A stretch of 64,000 bases of DNA from Holophagae bacterium (GCA_030429565.1 JAUIFE010000003.1:248001-312000); one strand, 5' to 3'. Positions 35,217 through 44,916 are shown, numbered from the stretch's first letter. Program-made: numbers and translations. The notes: generated from the sequence alone by a model not told the origin.

Positions 35217-35843
35217 ATGGTTTGGACAAACCGCAAGGCTTGGGTCTTTGATATGGACGGCACCTTGACCCATGCGGTTCATGATTTTACAGCAATTAAA
35301 CGCGCGCTGGGTTTACCGACCGATAAACCCATCCTGGAATCACTGCAAAAAATGGCGCCCGAAGAGGCGGCGCCGATTGAAAAACACCTCGCCGACATCG
35401 AGTACGATCTGGCCGGTCGCGCCGAGGCGGCGCCAGGCAGCTTCGATTTTTTGACACGATTACAAGCCGCCGGTTGTCGCCTTGGTATTCTCACCCGCAA
35501 CACGCGCCGCAACGCGCTGCGCACGCTTGAGGTATGCGGCCTCAAACCCTTTTTTGACGACGACTGGATTCTCGGTCGTGAAGATCGCCGGCCCAAACCC
35601 AGTCCAGAGGGGATTCATCACTTACTCGGTGCTTGGTCGCATACGCCCGATCAAGCCGTGATGATCGGCGACGCGATTTTTGACCTACAGGCCGGTCGTG
35701 CCGCCGGGGTTTTAACCGTTTACGTCGATCCCGACGCCGCCTATCCGCATCGTGCCTTGGCCGATGTTTGCGTGCGTTCACCGCGCGAGGTTGAGCACCT
35801 CTGGCGTCAAGCGCCCGCCGCCCATTCGACACCGAGTGCGTGA
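35217..35843 (+). CDS. HAD-superfamily hydrolase (phosphoglycolate-phosphatase-like)
   Basis: The ATG at 35217 follows GGGAGG and starts MVWTNRKAWVFDMDGTL, giving HAD motif I (DMDGT) near residue 12. Motif II is the Thr in LGILTRN, motif III the Lys in RRPKPSPEG, and motif IV MIGDAIFDLQAG. The cap is small and helical (subfamily IA). The 208-residue protein is typical of phosphoglycolate phosphatase or pyrophosphatase PpaX relatives; the substrate is unknown. It is divergent from the giant helicase gene and convergent with clpB. Confidence 0.88.
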   Translation: MVWTNRKAWVFDMDGTLTHAVHDFTAIKRALGLPTDKPILESLQKMAPEEAAPIEKHLADIEYDLAGRAEAAPGSFDFLTRLQAAGCRLGILTRNTRRNALRTLEVCGLKPFFDDDWILGREDRRPKPSPEGIHHLLGAWSHTPDQAVMIGDAIFDLQAGRAAGVLTVYVDPDAAYPHRALADVCVRSPREVEHLWRQAPAAHSTPSA

Positions 35844-35868
35844 GGTTCGGCCCGGGAGGGACCGAACC
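35844..35868. terminator. Hairpin between convergent HAD and clpB genes (no T-run)
   Basis: GGTTCGG pairs with CCGAACC around CCC-GGGA-GGG. It lies exactly between the two stops and may help termination or stabilise 3' ends, but a T-run is missing. Confidence 0.4.
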
Positions 35869-35876
35869 GCCGTGGA

Positions 35877-38459
35877 TTAACTGTCGAAATGCAGGCCGTC
35901 CTCCTGGTCGCGTGTGACGCGAATCGTTTGGCCGCGGGTGAAGCGGCCTTGCAGGATTTCTTTGGCCAGGGGGTTGAGCACCAGTTGTTGAATCGCCCGC
36001 TTCACCGGCCGCGCGCCGTAGGCCGGGTCGTAGCCGACTTCGGCGATGAGGTCGAGCGCTTCATCGCTGAGTTCCAGTTTGAGTTGCTGCTCGGCAAGGC
36101 GGTGCTCCAGACGCGCCAGTTGGATGCGTACGATGTCGCGCAGCATGGCCGCCGACAGGGTTTCGAAGGGAATGATTTCGTCGATGCGGTTGATGAATTC
36201 GGGGCGGAAATGGTCGCGCATGGCCGCCAATAGTTTGACTTCTTTTTCCTTGGCGTCCATGTCGGGTCGCGCCGCGATGTCGGAAGCGATGTTGCTGGTC
36301 ATGATGATGACCGTGTTGCGGAAGTTGACGGTGCGGCCTTTGCCGTCGGTTAAACGGCCGTCGTCGAGGATTTGCAAGAAGGCGTTAAACACCTCGGGGT
36401 GGGCTTTTTCGATTTCGTCAAACAAGATGACCGCATAGGGTGAGCGCCGGACCTTTTCGGTTAACTGGCCGCCTTCTTCGTGGCCGATGTAGCCAGGCGG
36501 CGAGCCGATCAGCCGCGAGACCGAGTGTTTTTCCATGTACTCGGACATATCGATGCGGATCAGTTTCTTCTCACTGTCGAACAGCAAGTCGCTGAGCGTG
36601 CGCGCCAGCTCGGTTTTACCGACACCGGTGGGGCCGAGGAACAGGAAGCTACCCAGTGGCCGGTCGGGATCTTGCAAGCCGCCGCGTGCGCGCCGGATGG
36701 CGTCGGCGATGGCCGATACCGCGCGGTGCTGACCGATCACGCGTTCGTGCAGGCGGTCCTCCAGGTGGAGCAACTTCTCTTTTTCCGATTCAAGCATCTT
36801 GGAAATCGGAATGTTGGTCCAGTTGGCAACCACGCGTGCGATGTCGTTTTCGGTGACTTCCTCGCGCAACATACTGCCTTCACCTTGCAGGCTCTTGAGG
36901 CGTTCTTCGACCTCGTCGACCTGCTTTTCGGTTTGGATGAGTTGCCCGTAGCGAATTTCGGCGGCCGTGTTGTAGTCGCCGGATCGTTCCGCGTCATTGG
37001 CCGCGTGTTTGAGTTGTTCCACTTTCTCTTTGAGCGAACGCAGCTCTTGGATTTGGTTTTTCTCGTTTTGCCAGCGCTGTTTCATCGAGTTGAGTGATTC
37101 TTCCAGGTTGGCGATCTCGCGTTTGACGTCGTTCAACCGTTCGCGGTTGTTGGGCGTGTCTTCCATCTTGAGCGCTTCGCGTTCGATTTCCAGTTGGCGC
37201 AACTTGCGCATGTCTTGATCGATCTCCAGCGGCATCGAATCGATTTGGGTGCGAATCGTCGAGGCCGCTTCGTCGACCAAGTCGATGGCTTTGTCGGGCA
37301 GGAAACGGTCGGAAATGTAGCGTTGCGAGAGGTGGACGGCCGCAACCAGAGCGGAGTCGCGGATGGTGATGCCGTGGTAGACCTCGTAGCGTTCACGCAG
37401 GCCGCGCAAAATGGCCAACGCCGAGCTTTCGTCGGGTTCGGCGACCTGCACCGGTTGGAAACGTCGTTCGAGGGCGCTGTCCTTCTCGATGTACTTCTTG
37501 TATTCGCTGAGGGTCGTTGCGCCGATGCAGTGCAGCTCGCCGCGGGCCAAGGCCGGCTTTAGCATGTTGGAGGCGTCCATGGCGCCTTCGGCCGCGCCCG
37601 CGCCCACAATCGTATGCAGCTCGTCGATGAACAGGATGATTTCGCCCATCGCCGCCGTCACTTCTTTCAGCAGCGCTTTCAAGCGGTCTTCAAATTCGCC
37701 GCGAAACTTGGCGCCGGCGATCATCGAGGCCAGATCCAGGGTGAGCACGCGTTTTTGCTTCAGGCCTTCGGGCACGTCGCCGCTGACAATCCGCATCGCC
37801 AATCCTTCGGCGATCGCGGTTTTACCGACGCCTGGCTCGCCAATCAGGACCGGGTTGTTTTTGGTTTTGCGCGAAAGCACTTGGATGACGCGGCGAATTT
37901 CGTCCTCGCGGCCGATGATCGGGTCGAGTTTGTTGGTCCGTGCGCGGTGGGTCAGGTCAATCGTGTACTTTTCCAGCACTTGATACTTGGCTTCGGGGTT
38001 TTGGTCGGTGACTGTCGATTCGCCGCGCAATTCGCGCAGGGCGAGGAGGACCGATTCTTCGCGAACGCCGCGTTCGTCGAGGCGCCGTGCCAAGATGTTG
38101 TGTTTTTCGCGCAAAATTTCAATAAAAAGGTGTTCGGTCGATGTGTAGCTGTCCTTCATTTGTTCGGCCGTTTTTTGGGCGGCGGACAGCAGGCGACTCA
38201 GCGATCCGGATAGGCGCGGGTTGTGGTTGGCGCCGGAAACGGTGACGCCGCGATCGAGCTGTTGCTGAATCTCGGCCTGAAGCTGAGGAATCGGCAGACC
38301 GATTTTTTGCAGTAAGGGGATAACAATCGAATCATTTTGGGCCAAAAGCGCGGCGCTGAGATGTTCGAGGGTGATTTCGGGGTGTTGCCCGTCGACGGCG
38401 AGACCGGCGGCAGCCTGAATCGCCTCCTGAGCCTTGATGGTAAATTGGTCGAACCGCAT
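35877..38459 (-). CDS. clpB: ClpB disaggregase (Hsp104 family)
   Basis: The 860-residue AAA+ chaperone rescues aggregated proteins with DnaK. Domains in order: Clp_N repeats (1-145), AAA1 with Walker [10 protein letters not shown] near 207 and Walker B LFIDELH, the coiled-coil middle domain (about 400-525; long Glu/Lys/Gln-rich helices), AAA2 with Walker [10 protein letters not shown] near 605 and Walker [13 protein letters not shown], and the C-terminal D2-small domain. AAGGAGG sits directly upstream of the ATG. A promoter with tandem 15-bp repeats precedes it. Confidence 0.97.
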   Translation of the reverse strand: MRFDQFTIKAQEAIQAAAGLAVDGQHPEITLEHLSAALLAQNDSIVIPLLQKIGLPIPQLQAEIQQQLDRGVTVSGANHNPRLSGSLSRLLSAAQKTAEQMKDSYTSTEHLFIEILREKHNILARRLDERGVREESVLLALRELRGESTVTDQNPEAKYQVLEKYTIDLTHRARTNKLDPIIGREDEIRRVIQVLSRKTKNNPVLIGEPGVGKTAIAEGLAMRIVSGDVPEGLKQKRVLTLDLASMIAGAKFRGEFEDRLKALLKEVTAAMGEIILFIDELHTIVGAGAAEGAMDASNMLKPALARGELHCIGATTLSEYKKYIEKDSALERRFQPVQVAEPDESSALAILRGLRERYEVYHGITIRDSALVAAVHLSQRYISDRFLPDKAIDLVDEAASTIRTQIDSMPLEIDQDMRKLRQLEIEREALKMEDTPNNRERLNDVKREIANLEESLNSMKQRWQNEKNQIQELRSLKEKVEQLKHAANDAERSGDYNTAAEIRYGQLIQTEKQVDEVEERLKSLQGEGSMLREEVTENDIARVVANWTNIPISKMLESEKEKLLHLEDRLHERVIGQHRAVSAIADAIRRARGGLQDPDRPLGSFLFLGPTGVGKTELARTLSDLLFDSEKKLIRIDMSEYMEKHSVSRLIGSPPGYIGHEEGGQLTEKVRRSPYAVILFDEIEKAHPEVFNAFLQILDDGRLTDGKGRTVNFRNTVIIMTSNIASDIAARPDMDAKEKEVKLLAAMRDHFRPEFINRIDEIIPFETLSAAMLRDIVRIQLARLEHRLAEQQLKLELSDEALDLIAEVGYDPAYGARPVKRAIQQLVLNPLAKEILQGRFTRGQTIRVTRDQEDGLHFDS

Positions 38460-38475
38460 GAGTCCTCCTTAGTTT

Positions 38476-38514
38476 TGACTAAACAAATCTTATAGTCGCT
38501 GACTAAAGAAATCT
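38476..38514. promoter_or_regulatory. Two 15-bp direct repeats in the clpB promoter
   Basis: tgactaaacaaatct (38476-38490) and tgactaaagaaatct (38500-38514) differ at one base and are 24 bp apart, flanking the -10 element. They match none of CIRCE, HAIR or the tandem CtsR box. Confidence 0.6.
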
Positions 38515-38518
38515 ACAA
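38489..38518 (-). promoter_or_regulatory. Candidate clpB promoter
   Basis: On the minus strand, TTGTAG (38518-38513), an 18-bp spacer and TATAAG (38494-38489). The -35 is weak, so an activator or alternative sigma factor is possible. Confidence 0.5.
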
Positions 38519-38839
38519 GTTTTTTGTTCTTAGAGTTGAGTCGGTTAGTTGAGGCCTTGCTGTGATTGGGTTTCTTGGTTTTGCTGCGAGGCAAAAAAGT
38601 TGTTTTCCCGCATAGGGTTACCCGAAAAATGCCGCTCTATCAAGCTTATCGGCCCCAATGCGGCTCCTGTTGATCTTGGGTTGGGGTGGGTTGACCCTGG
38701 CTCTGGTTGAAATGGTTCGGCATCGCCTACAAAATAACGGCATACTTAGCGCGTCACGCGCTGCCTTTTGATGCTCGGGTCATCCCGGCTTCAGATTGCG
38801 TGCGTGCTTTCATTTGTTTGATCCAGCCGAGGTAAACCC

Positions 38840-40000
38840 GTGCGCAGTCGTTGGTTTCATCCGCCCGAACTTTACACCGCTCATAGCGAGCTCGGTCGCC
38901 GTGTTGGTTGGCTTGAATTGTTTTACGATCTGATCTTTGTTGCTTCTTTTATCCAGTTGGGCAACGCGCTCAGCGGTCGCTTAACCTTGATCGGGATGCT
39001 GGGATTTGTGGCCCTTTTTACGCCACTGTGGATTGTGTGGACCGGGTTCACTCATTTCGTCAATCGCTTTGACGTCGATGACTTTTTGCATCGATCCGTC
39101 GTTTACTGTCAAATGTTTGCCGTCGGCGCCATGGCGGTGACGGTCCAGCCCGCGCTTCGCGGTGACATCAAGCCGTTTGCCTGTGCCTTTGCAGCAGCCC
39201 AATGCTGCCTTTTCCTCCTGTTTTTGCGCGGTGCCTTCCACCAAAGCGAAGCGCGCGTCTTGTCCAAATACTGGATGTTGATTTGGCTGTTTGCCACCGT
39301 TCTCTGGTTGGTTTCATTGGTGTTGTCTGCGCCTTGGGCCTACCTGGCCTGTGCCGGCGGCATTGCGCTGGTGGCGGCTGCGCGTTTGAGTCGTCACGCG
39401 CGAAGTTTAGAAAAACGTTTCCCTATGAACTTTGAGCATCTTTCAGAGCGATTTGGTTTGATGACCATTATCGTCTTGGGTGAGTCCTTTGTTAAAGTGC
39501 TGACCGTCTTGGCGGATGCCGAACCCACGCGCGAAGCCTTTGCGCACGCGAGTCTTGCACTCATTATGACCTGTGCGCTGTGGTGGATTTATTTCGACAG
39601 CATCGCGGAAAGTCGTCTCAAACCACAGGCTTTTGCCTATGCCGGGTGGCTCTACGGCCACTTACCGCTCCACGGCGGCATGATTGTGGTTGGTGTGGCG
39701 CTGCAGAAGGTCGCTTACTGGGACTTGTGGGTGCCCGGCAAGGAAACCTATCGTTGGCTTATTTGCGGTGCTCTCGCGGTGACTTTATTCGCGACCGCGT
39801 TGGTTGAGTTGGTTACTTTGCGCAAGAGTGCCGAACGCAGCCGTCGGTGGCGAATTTTGTTCCGTGTCGGTTCCGCTTTTCTCATGTTGGGACTGCCCGT
39901 CTTTGCGACACAACTCATTTCGGTTCAGCTTCTTTTGCTTGTGGCATTGCTTTGTCTTGCCCAGGTTGGGTTTGACATGATCATGGCGCCGATGGACTAA
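38840..40000 (+). CDS. LtrA-family (low temperature requirement A) membrane protein
   Basis: The GTG start follows GAGGT. The 386-residue integral membrane protein has about ten to twelve hydrophobic helices. It opens with the family hallmark GWLELFYDLIFVASFIQLGN, which carries conserved Glu and Asp, and has the later family segment HLSERFGLMTIIVLGESFVKV near residue 200. LtrA proteins are widespread and their biochemical function is unknown; the name comes from a Listeria cold-growth phenotype. It stands alone, divergent from clpB. Confidence 0.88.
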   Translation: MRSRWFHPPELYTAHSELGRRVGWLELFYDLIFVASFIQLGNALSGRLTLIGMLGFVALFTPLWIVWTGFTHFVNRFDVDDFLHRSVVYCQMFAVGAMAVTVQPALRGDIKPFACAFAAAQCCLFLLFLRGAFHQSEARVLSKYWMLIWLFATVLWLVSLVLSAPWAYLACAGGIALVAAARLSRHARSLEKRFPMNFEHLSERFGLMTIIVLGESFVKVLTVLADAEPTREAFAHASLALIMTCALWWIYFDSIAESRLKPQAFAYAGWLYGHLPLHGGMIVVGVALQKVAYWDLWVPGKETYRWLICGALAVTLFATALVELVTLRKSAERSRRWRILFRVGSAFLMLGLPVFATQLISVQLLLLVALLCLAQVGFDMIMAPMD

Positions 40001-40315
40001 TTGCGTACAAGCCCTGTCGCGTGACCAGAGGTTCCTTGGGTTGAGGGTTTGACATGCGGATGTTGCGCTTGAGCCTATGTGTGCGAGGGGGGGATGAAAT
40101 TGCGCAAGGTTTGAGGCAGGATACGTCAAGCGTTGGTGCGAAACCTGTTGGGAAAACACACCTCGGTCGCGCACGACGCGTACCGCTGGTACGGCAAGCA
40201 CTTTTATGAAAGGTTGCAGCCCAAAAGGTTGTGTGATTTGGCCGCCAAGAATTGCTCAGTTAAGGTTGATCACCTTGCGGCAAAAATGTTCGTTTGTGGG
40301 TGCGCCTGAGTGATC
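40001..40315. other. 315-bp gap holding a degenerate copy of the palindromic repeat
   Basis: Apart from the repeat copy at about 40069-40266 nothing gene-like was seen. No terminator with a T-run was identified for LtrA or the sigma gene. Confidence 0.5.
40069..40266 (+). repeat. Palindromic dispersed repeat, copy 2 (diverged)
   Basis: The plus strand aligns with the reverse complement of 44513-44674. Shared segments include gttggtgcgaaac, gtacc/ggtacggc at the centre, cagcccaa-aggttgtg and gccgccaagaat-gctca. Relative to copy 1 it has extra bases near 40080 and 40115-40130 and about 15 bp near the centre. Confidence 0.8.
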
Positions 40316-40909
40316 TTATTGGTCGAGGTGATGGCGCAGAAACAGCAGTGCGGCCTTGAGATCGGTGTAAACCGTGGTGCGCGCCAACTTCAATCTGTCT
40401 TGTATCGCTTGGAAACTTTGATCCTGATAGAAACGCATTTCAACTATTCGTGCTTGGCGAGGTGCGATTTGCCGGAGCCGTTGCAGTCCTTGTTCCAGGG
40501 TGGCAAGGGTGGTGACGTCGAGTGGGTTTTGCGTTAATAGGTCGTTCAGGTTGGTGACGTTGCCGCGGCGATACTGTGCTGCGCGGTTTTTCCTGCGGCG
40601 ATAATTCATGAGGATGTAGATCATCAAGGATTTGACCAAGGCGTAAAATTGAGCGCGGTTTTCGAAATCGCGGGCGATGGGGTACTCGAGCAGTTTGGGA
40701 AAGGTTTCGTGGAGAAGATCGGTGGCCGACCAAGTGGCATTGGCGGCGGCCGGGCCCAAAAAATCGAACCAGACCTTAATCGAAATCCGTTTGAGGTCGG
40801 TGGCGACTTCTTGCCAGATGTGGTGCAGACCGGTGTCGTTGTTGTGACGCCAGTAATTGATTAAACAGGTGACGTCGTCAATGCGGCAGGCGGCGTGGAT
40901 GGGTGGCAT
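40316..40909 (-). CDS. ECF-type RNA polymerase sigma factor (TIGR02999-like)
   Basis: The 197-residue protein has sigma region 2 (about 25-115; segments ATDLLHETFPKLLE and SLMIYILMNYRRRKNRAAQ) and region 4 (about 135-195; LRQIAPRQARIVEMRFYQDQS and a helix-turn-helix ending ARTTVYTDLKAALLFL). This is the pattern of the TIGR02999 group, typically encoded beside Ser/Thr kinases with TPR repeats in Acidobacteria and Planctomycetes. Here it follows such a kinase after 100 bp, so the kinase probably controls the sigma factor by phosphorylation. No anti-sigma factor is visible. Confidence 0.88.
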   Translation of the reverse strand: MPPIHAACRIDDVTCLINYWRHNNDTGLHHIWQEVATDLKRISIKVWFDFLGPAAANATWSATDLLHETFPKLLEYPIARDFENRAQFYALVKSLMIYILMNYRRRKNRAAQYRRGNVTNLNDLLTQNPLDVTTLATLEQGLQRLRQIAPRQARIVEMRFYQDQSFQAIQDRLKLARTTVYTDLKAALLFLRHHLDQ

Positions 40910-41009
40910 ACTTTTGGAAACTCCCTAAAATCAAGGCTAGGGCGGGTAGAGAGAAGAAACGTCTAGCCGCTATTTTTTATTTCCGGATAGGTTTACTTGG
41001 TGGCTGGTT

Positions 41010-44000
41010 TTACCTTCTGGCGACCGAGTGGCGACGGTGTCGCCACTCGGTCGCCAGAGCGGGGTTGCGATTGAGGGTCGGTTGCAGGACGGCGGATAAG
41101 CGGGTCGCCTCGCGGTGTTCAGCGAGTTGCAAGCGCAGGGCGATGGGATGGTTGGTCGACATGTGCATGTGTGACAGTGCCATACGCGCCTCAGCCTGCC
41201 CGTGGCGATCAAAGGGTGCTCGATCAAGCCCAAACAGGCGGCCTAGCGCGATGAGGTTGACCCAGGTGGGGGATTGGCGGCCGTGATGTTGTTCGACGCG
41301 GGACACCAGCGCCACCAGGCGATCCTCGGCCTGTTGGTGATAACCGCCAAACCACAGGGTCCGCACCACCACCTCTTCTATTTCCAGGTTGCGGAAGGCG
41401 GGCGCCGCCACCTCCTCTTGAACCTGGTCAATGTTCAGCAGGCAGGCGGCTTCGTCCCATTCCCCACGAATCAACGCCGACCATGCGTCAATCGCGTCGG
41501 CTTCGTGGTGTGCCAATACTTGGTTGGGGCGTGCGATGTCGCGGATGCGTTGGGCGCCTTTGGCGGCGGCGGCAAAGTCGCCGTTGCGGGCCTGTAGCCA
41601 GGCTTTTTCCAGCAGCGGCAAGACGATTTTGGCGGCGCCTTGGGGCGCTTGTTGGTAGTAGTTGGCGGCCAAATCGAAGGTGGTTTCGGCCTGCTTGCGA
41701 AGGCCTTGGCCGGCAAGGCTGCGCGCCAGACAAAAGGCGCCGCGAGCCGCGTGCAAAGGGTTTTCTTCAAGCCGGCTTTCGCCTTTGGCCAGGGCTTGTT
41801 CCGCCAACACCTGGCCGTCGCGAAAACGGCCAAACTGGTTTTCCTGGTTGACGAGGTTCCGCATCGCCACCAAGGTATCAAAATGGTCGGGACCTTTATG
41901 ACGGCGCCAATCGGCCAGCACTTCTTGAGCGAGTTGGTACGCTTCTTCAAATTCACCCAAGCTCGTCAACACCACCGATAAGTTGTTTTTGACCGTGGTG
42001 GTATCGGGATGATCGCGGCCGAGCACTTGGCTGCGAACGGCCAGGGCTTTTTCAAAAGAACGCCGACTCAACTCGCGCCGGCCGGATTTATAGGCGACGT
42101 TGCCCTGGTTAACCAACAGGGTGACGGCGATGGGGTGGTTGTCGCCCAGCTTCGCATGAACGACCTGCAGGGCGTGTTCCAGCTCGCTTAAGGCCTGGGC
42201 CGTTTTTCCTAATTTGGAATAAACCGAAGCCAGGTGGGCCTTGACTTGCAAGGTGCGCAAGTGGTCCGGGCCGAGCCTTTCGGTGAAAAGGTTTTCCAGA
42301 TTGCGAAACTCCTGCTCGGCGGCGGCGAGATCGTCGCGTTCATAGGCCAGTTTGGCGCGCAGATTGTGATACTGGGTGCGAATCCCCAGTGGTGCTGTTG
42401 CCAACTGGGGCATCGCCGCCACTTGATCGAGCCGTGACTGCCCGTCCGCGAACGCCAGTTGCTGGATATCCCATTCACTGCGATTGAGGACGGCTTCCAT
42501 AAGCATGACCGGGTTTGAACCGCGCGGTCTGGTTTTTAAAAAAGATTCGCCACGGTCCAGCAGCGGTTTTGCCGCTTGAATGCGGCCGAGATCCAGATAC
42601 ACCAAACCGAGTAATGAACCAATTTGGACGGTGTCTAAATGGTCTTCTCCGTATTCGGCGAGGTAGGTTTTGTGCGTGTCCTCGAGAAGGCGTTGGCTGA
42701 GTGTTAAGCGACCCATGTTGCGTTGCATCGAACCAAGTACCGCGCTTAATCTGGCGCGTTGCAAGGGTTGTTCCCGATAGCGGTGCTCAAGCGAAGCGGT
42801 GGCGTTTTCCAGGGCTTGTTCGATGGTGAGTTGGTGGGCTTGGTCGCCCAAGACATCGGCCTGTTGGAAAACTTCCTGCAGGAACAAGGCGGTCTGGGCG
42901 TTCATTTCTCGTTCCAACAGAATGTGTTGCCATTGTTGCCATAGGGTGATGACGAAAAAAAGCGACATGAGGGTCATGACAGCCGCCGCGACCAAGGATT
43001 TGGCGTTGCGTTGCGCGAAACAGCGCAGTCGATACAGGGTTGAGGTGGGCCGGGCGGTGATCGGGCGATGGTGCTTAAAGCGAATCAGATCGCTTGCGAG
43101 AGCGGCCACACCCGCATAACGCGCCTCCGGTTGGTAGGCGAGGCATGTGGCGACAATTGCGTCGAGATCGCCGCGCACCTTTTTGACGGCCGAAGGCGGG
43201 AGACCTTTTGGATGACGCGCCGCTAAGGTTTCCTGGTACCGGCCCCGCAACAGCGTACTGACATTGGGGGGGGGCTCATTGCGCATGCGCTCCAGCAGGA
43301 GGACGAGGGTGTGTTCATAGGCGCTGAACGGCCGACTACCGGTCAGCATTTGGCAAAAAATAATGCCAAGCGCGTAGATATCACATGCGGTGGATAAGGA
43401 TTCTCCGTTGAGTTGCTCGGGTGCGGCATAAAACAGGGATAACCGATTGGCTTCCACGTGGGTTGCGGTTTTTTGCCGGCCGGTTTCAGGATCGATTAAA
43501 CTGGCGATGCCGAAATCGAGTAACTTGGGATCGCCGCGTTCGTCGACGAGGATGTTGGCCGGCTTGAGATCGCGGTGGATGACGAGTTTTTGGTGGGCAA
43601 AGGCGACAGCGTCGCAGATTTTAAGAAAAAGGTCGATCCGTTGTTCCAGGGTTAAGTGGGGATCGCGGCAGAACTCATCGAGGGGTTGGCCGTAAATGCG
43701 CTCCATAACAAAGTAAGGTTGACCGGACTGGGTCAGGTTCGAATCGTAAATTTGGCCAATGTAAGGGTGTTTCAAACGGCCCAAAATACGGCGTTCCAAG
43801 ACAAATCGCCGCGTGGCATCGCTGTCGACCAGATGGTGTTGCACTAGCTTAATCGCAACCGGCAATTGCGTTTCGTCCTCACGCACAGCGTCATAGATGA
43901 TGCCCATGCCGCCTTCGCCCAAGATGCCTTTGATGCGGTAACAACCCAATCGTTCGGGTGGACAGTCGCCGAGAAGGAGGGAGAAATCCAACTCTTCTTC

Positions 44001-44150
44001 AATGGCCAAACGTTCTGAAACAAGCCGCATCAATTCAGGATCGTCACCACAAGCGTTTTGTAGCCAGGCGTTGCGTTCGCCGGGGTCAACCGCGAGTGCG
44101 TCCATTAAAAGCTGAAACGCCTGGCGCTCTTTTTCGAGCTGAGCCGACAC
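41010..44150 (-). CDS. Ser/Thr protein kinase with transmembrane segment and TPR repeats
   Basis: The GTG at 44150 has GGAGGA seven bases upstream; a TTG 42 bases earlier lacks one. The 1046-residue kinase has all catalytic features: Gly-loop GEGGMG near 78, Lys K101 (VAIK), HRDLKPAN with D194, and DFG with D212, plus APE in the activation segment. A TM helix (about 385-410) follows, then a long array of TPR-type helices through about 1000, the presumed sensor or docking region. It precedes the ECF sigma gene. The final 14 residues (ATEWRHRRHSVARR) are encoded by one arm-and-arm of a perfect palindrome. Confidence 0.92.
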   Translation of the reverse strand: MSAQLEKERQAFQLLMDALAVDPGERNAWLQNACGDDPELMRLVSERLAIEEELDFSLLLGDCPPERLGCYRIKGILGEGGMGIIYDAVREDETQLPVAIKLVQHHLVDSDATRRFVLERRILGRLKHPYIGQIYDSNLTQSGQPYFVMERIYGQPLDEFCRDPHLTLEQRIDLFLKICDAVAFAHQKLVIHRDLKPANILVDERGDPKLLDFGIASLIDPETGRQKTATHVEANRLSLFYAAPEQLNGESLSTACDIYALGIIFCQMLTGSRPFSAYEHTLVLLLERMRNEPPPNVSTLLRGRYQETLAARHPKGLPPSAVKKVRGDLDAIVATCLAYQPEARYAGVAALASDLIRFKHHRPITARPTSTLYRLRCFAQRNAKSLVAAAVMTLMSLFFVITLWQQWQHILLEREMNAQTALFLQEVFQQADVLGDQAHQLTIEQALENATASLEHRYREQPLQRARLSAVLGSMQRNMGRLTLSQRLLEDTHKTYLAEYGEDHLDTVQIGSLLGLVYLDLGRIQAAKPLLDRGESFLKTRPRGSNPVMLMEAVLNRSEWDIQQLAFADGQSRLDQVAAMPQLATAPLGIRTQYHNLRAKLAYERDDLAAAEQEFRNLENLFTERLGPDHLRTLQVKAHLASVYSKLGKTAQALSELEHALQVVHAKLGDNHPIAVTLLVNQGNVAYKSGRRELSRRSFEKALAVRSQVLGRDHPDTTTVKNNLSVVLTSLGEFEEAYQLAQEVLADWRRHKGPDHFDTLVAMRNLVNQENQFGRFRDGQVLAEQALAKGESRLEENPLHAARGAFCLARSLAGQGLRKQAETTFDLAANYYQQAPQGAAKIVLPLLEKAWLQARNGDFAAAAKGAQRIRDIARPNQVLAHHEADAIDAWSALIRGEWDEAACLLNIDQVQEEVAAPAFRNLEIEEVVVRTLWFGGYHQQAEDRLVALVSRVEQHHGRQSPTWVNLIALGRLFGLDRAPFDRHGQAEARMALSHMHMSTNHPIALRLQLAEHREATRLSAVLQPTLNRNPALATEWRHRRHSVARR
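41016..41058. repeat. Perfect 20-bp stem/3-nt loop hairpin at the end of the kinase gene
   Basis: Positions 41016-41035 are the exact reverse complement of 41039-41058, with loop ggt. The hairpin lies inside the last codons of the kinase gene, ending three codons before its stop, and 107 bp ahead of the sigma gene. Confidence 0.95.
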
Positions 44151-44262
44151 GAAATGTTCCTCCAAAGTATTCAGGATTAAAACGGGGCTCAAACCACCAC
44201 AAAAAGTTACGGTTCGACCTTCTGAATACCCCTACCTGCTCTTTCGGCAGCATGGCGGATGA

Positions 44263-44466
44263 TCAGAAGGTTTCGTCGGTGACAAGCGCCGGTGGGGGAA
44301 AACCGGTTTGGTAGGGTTCCCAGGGGTGGGCTGTTGGCGACCGATTTGTTGGCGCGCAGAGTCCGGCTTGTGTTGCGATCAGGATTCGGGCCAAACCGGT
44401 AATCTCAAACAGAGTCCGAACGCGGCGCCGGTATACCGTTCTCTCCGGCATCTCGGGCGTTGTCAT
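44263..44466 (-). CDS. Possible 67-residue small protein upstream of the kinase gene
   Basis: An open frame starts MTTPEMPERTVYRRRVRTLF about 10 nt after the predicted transcription start and ends before the kinase gene. It has a basic, then hydrophobic helix (LFEITGLARILIATQAG) and a Pro-rich tail. The ribosome site (GGGTGG) is poor and no family is recognised. It may be only part of the kinase leader. Confidence 0.25.
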   Translation of the reverse strand: MTTPEMPERTVYRRRVRTLFEITGLARILIATQAGLCAPTNRSPTAHPWEPYQTGFPPPALVTDETF

Positions 44467-44482
44467 CCACCCAGATCGCACA

Positions 44483-44511
44483 TTTATAGATTAAGAACCG
44501 AAGGCCCTCAA
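44483..44511 (-). promoter_or_regulatory. Sigma70-like promoter of the kinase-sigma operon
   Basis: On the minus strand, TTGAGG (44511-44506), a 17-bp spacer and TATAAA (44488-44483). It directly abuts the palindromic repeat, whose edge is at 44513. Confidence 0.55.
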
Positions 44512-44512
44512 A

Positions 44513-44674
44513 ACCTGAATTGAGCGATTCTTGGCGGCGAAATCGCACAACCTGTTGGGCTCCAACGTCTCGTAAAAATGCTCGCCGTACCTACCAGTAC
44601 GACTGTGCTTTTTCCAACACGTTTCGCACCAACATTTTGCGCGATTCCATCCACCCGAATCGCTCAATTCAGGT
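44513..44674. repeat. 162-bp palindromic dispersed repeat, copy 1
   Basis: The 18-bp ends are perfect inverted repeats (acctgaattgagcgattc / gaatcgctcaattcaggt). The two arms pair imperfectly all the way to a central cgtac-ctacca-gtacg (44586-44601). A related copy lies at about 40069-40266. Confidence 0.9.
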
Positions 44675-44916
44675 CAAAAGAGCCGGGCGATTTTCATGAT
44701 AACGGAATGTATTTCTCGCAATGGGGAATTTTCAAAAACTGTGAAACATCACTCAGAGCCATTAATAGGTGTATCTCGACAAACCGCGTGATTTGGTAAA
44801 GGTTGCACGCGCTCTGTTTGGCGGCGGTTTTTCCCTAAACGGCGTGATTTGTCGTCTTGGTTTTCTTTTTTTAATTTTTTTTCGAACAAAACTGGTGCCT
44901 CGCGACGGTAGGGGGA

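Noticed and set aside
38460..38540. CIRCE, HAIR or CtsR sites for clpB
   Set aside because: The repeats are direct, 24 bp apart, and do not match TTAGCACTC-N9-GAGTGCTAA, CTTGAGT-N7-ACTCAAG or the 3-bp-spaced CtsR heptads.
40069..44674. Composite transposon carrying the kinase and sigma genes
   Set aside because: Inverted repeats flank the unit, but no transposase or target duplications are visible, so mobility is only noted as a question.
44578..44799. 73-codon plus-strand frame
   Set aside because: It starts inside the palindromic repeat and has no ribosome site.
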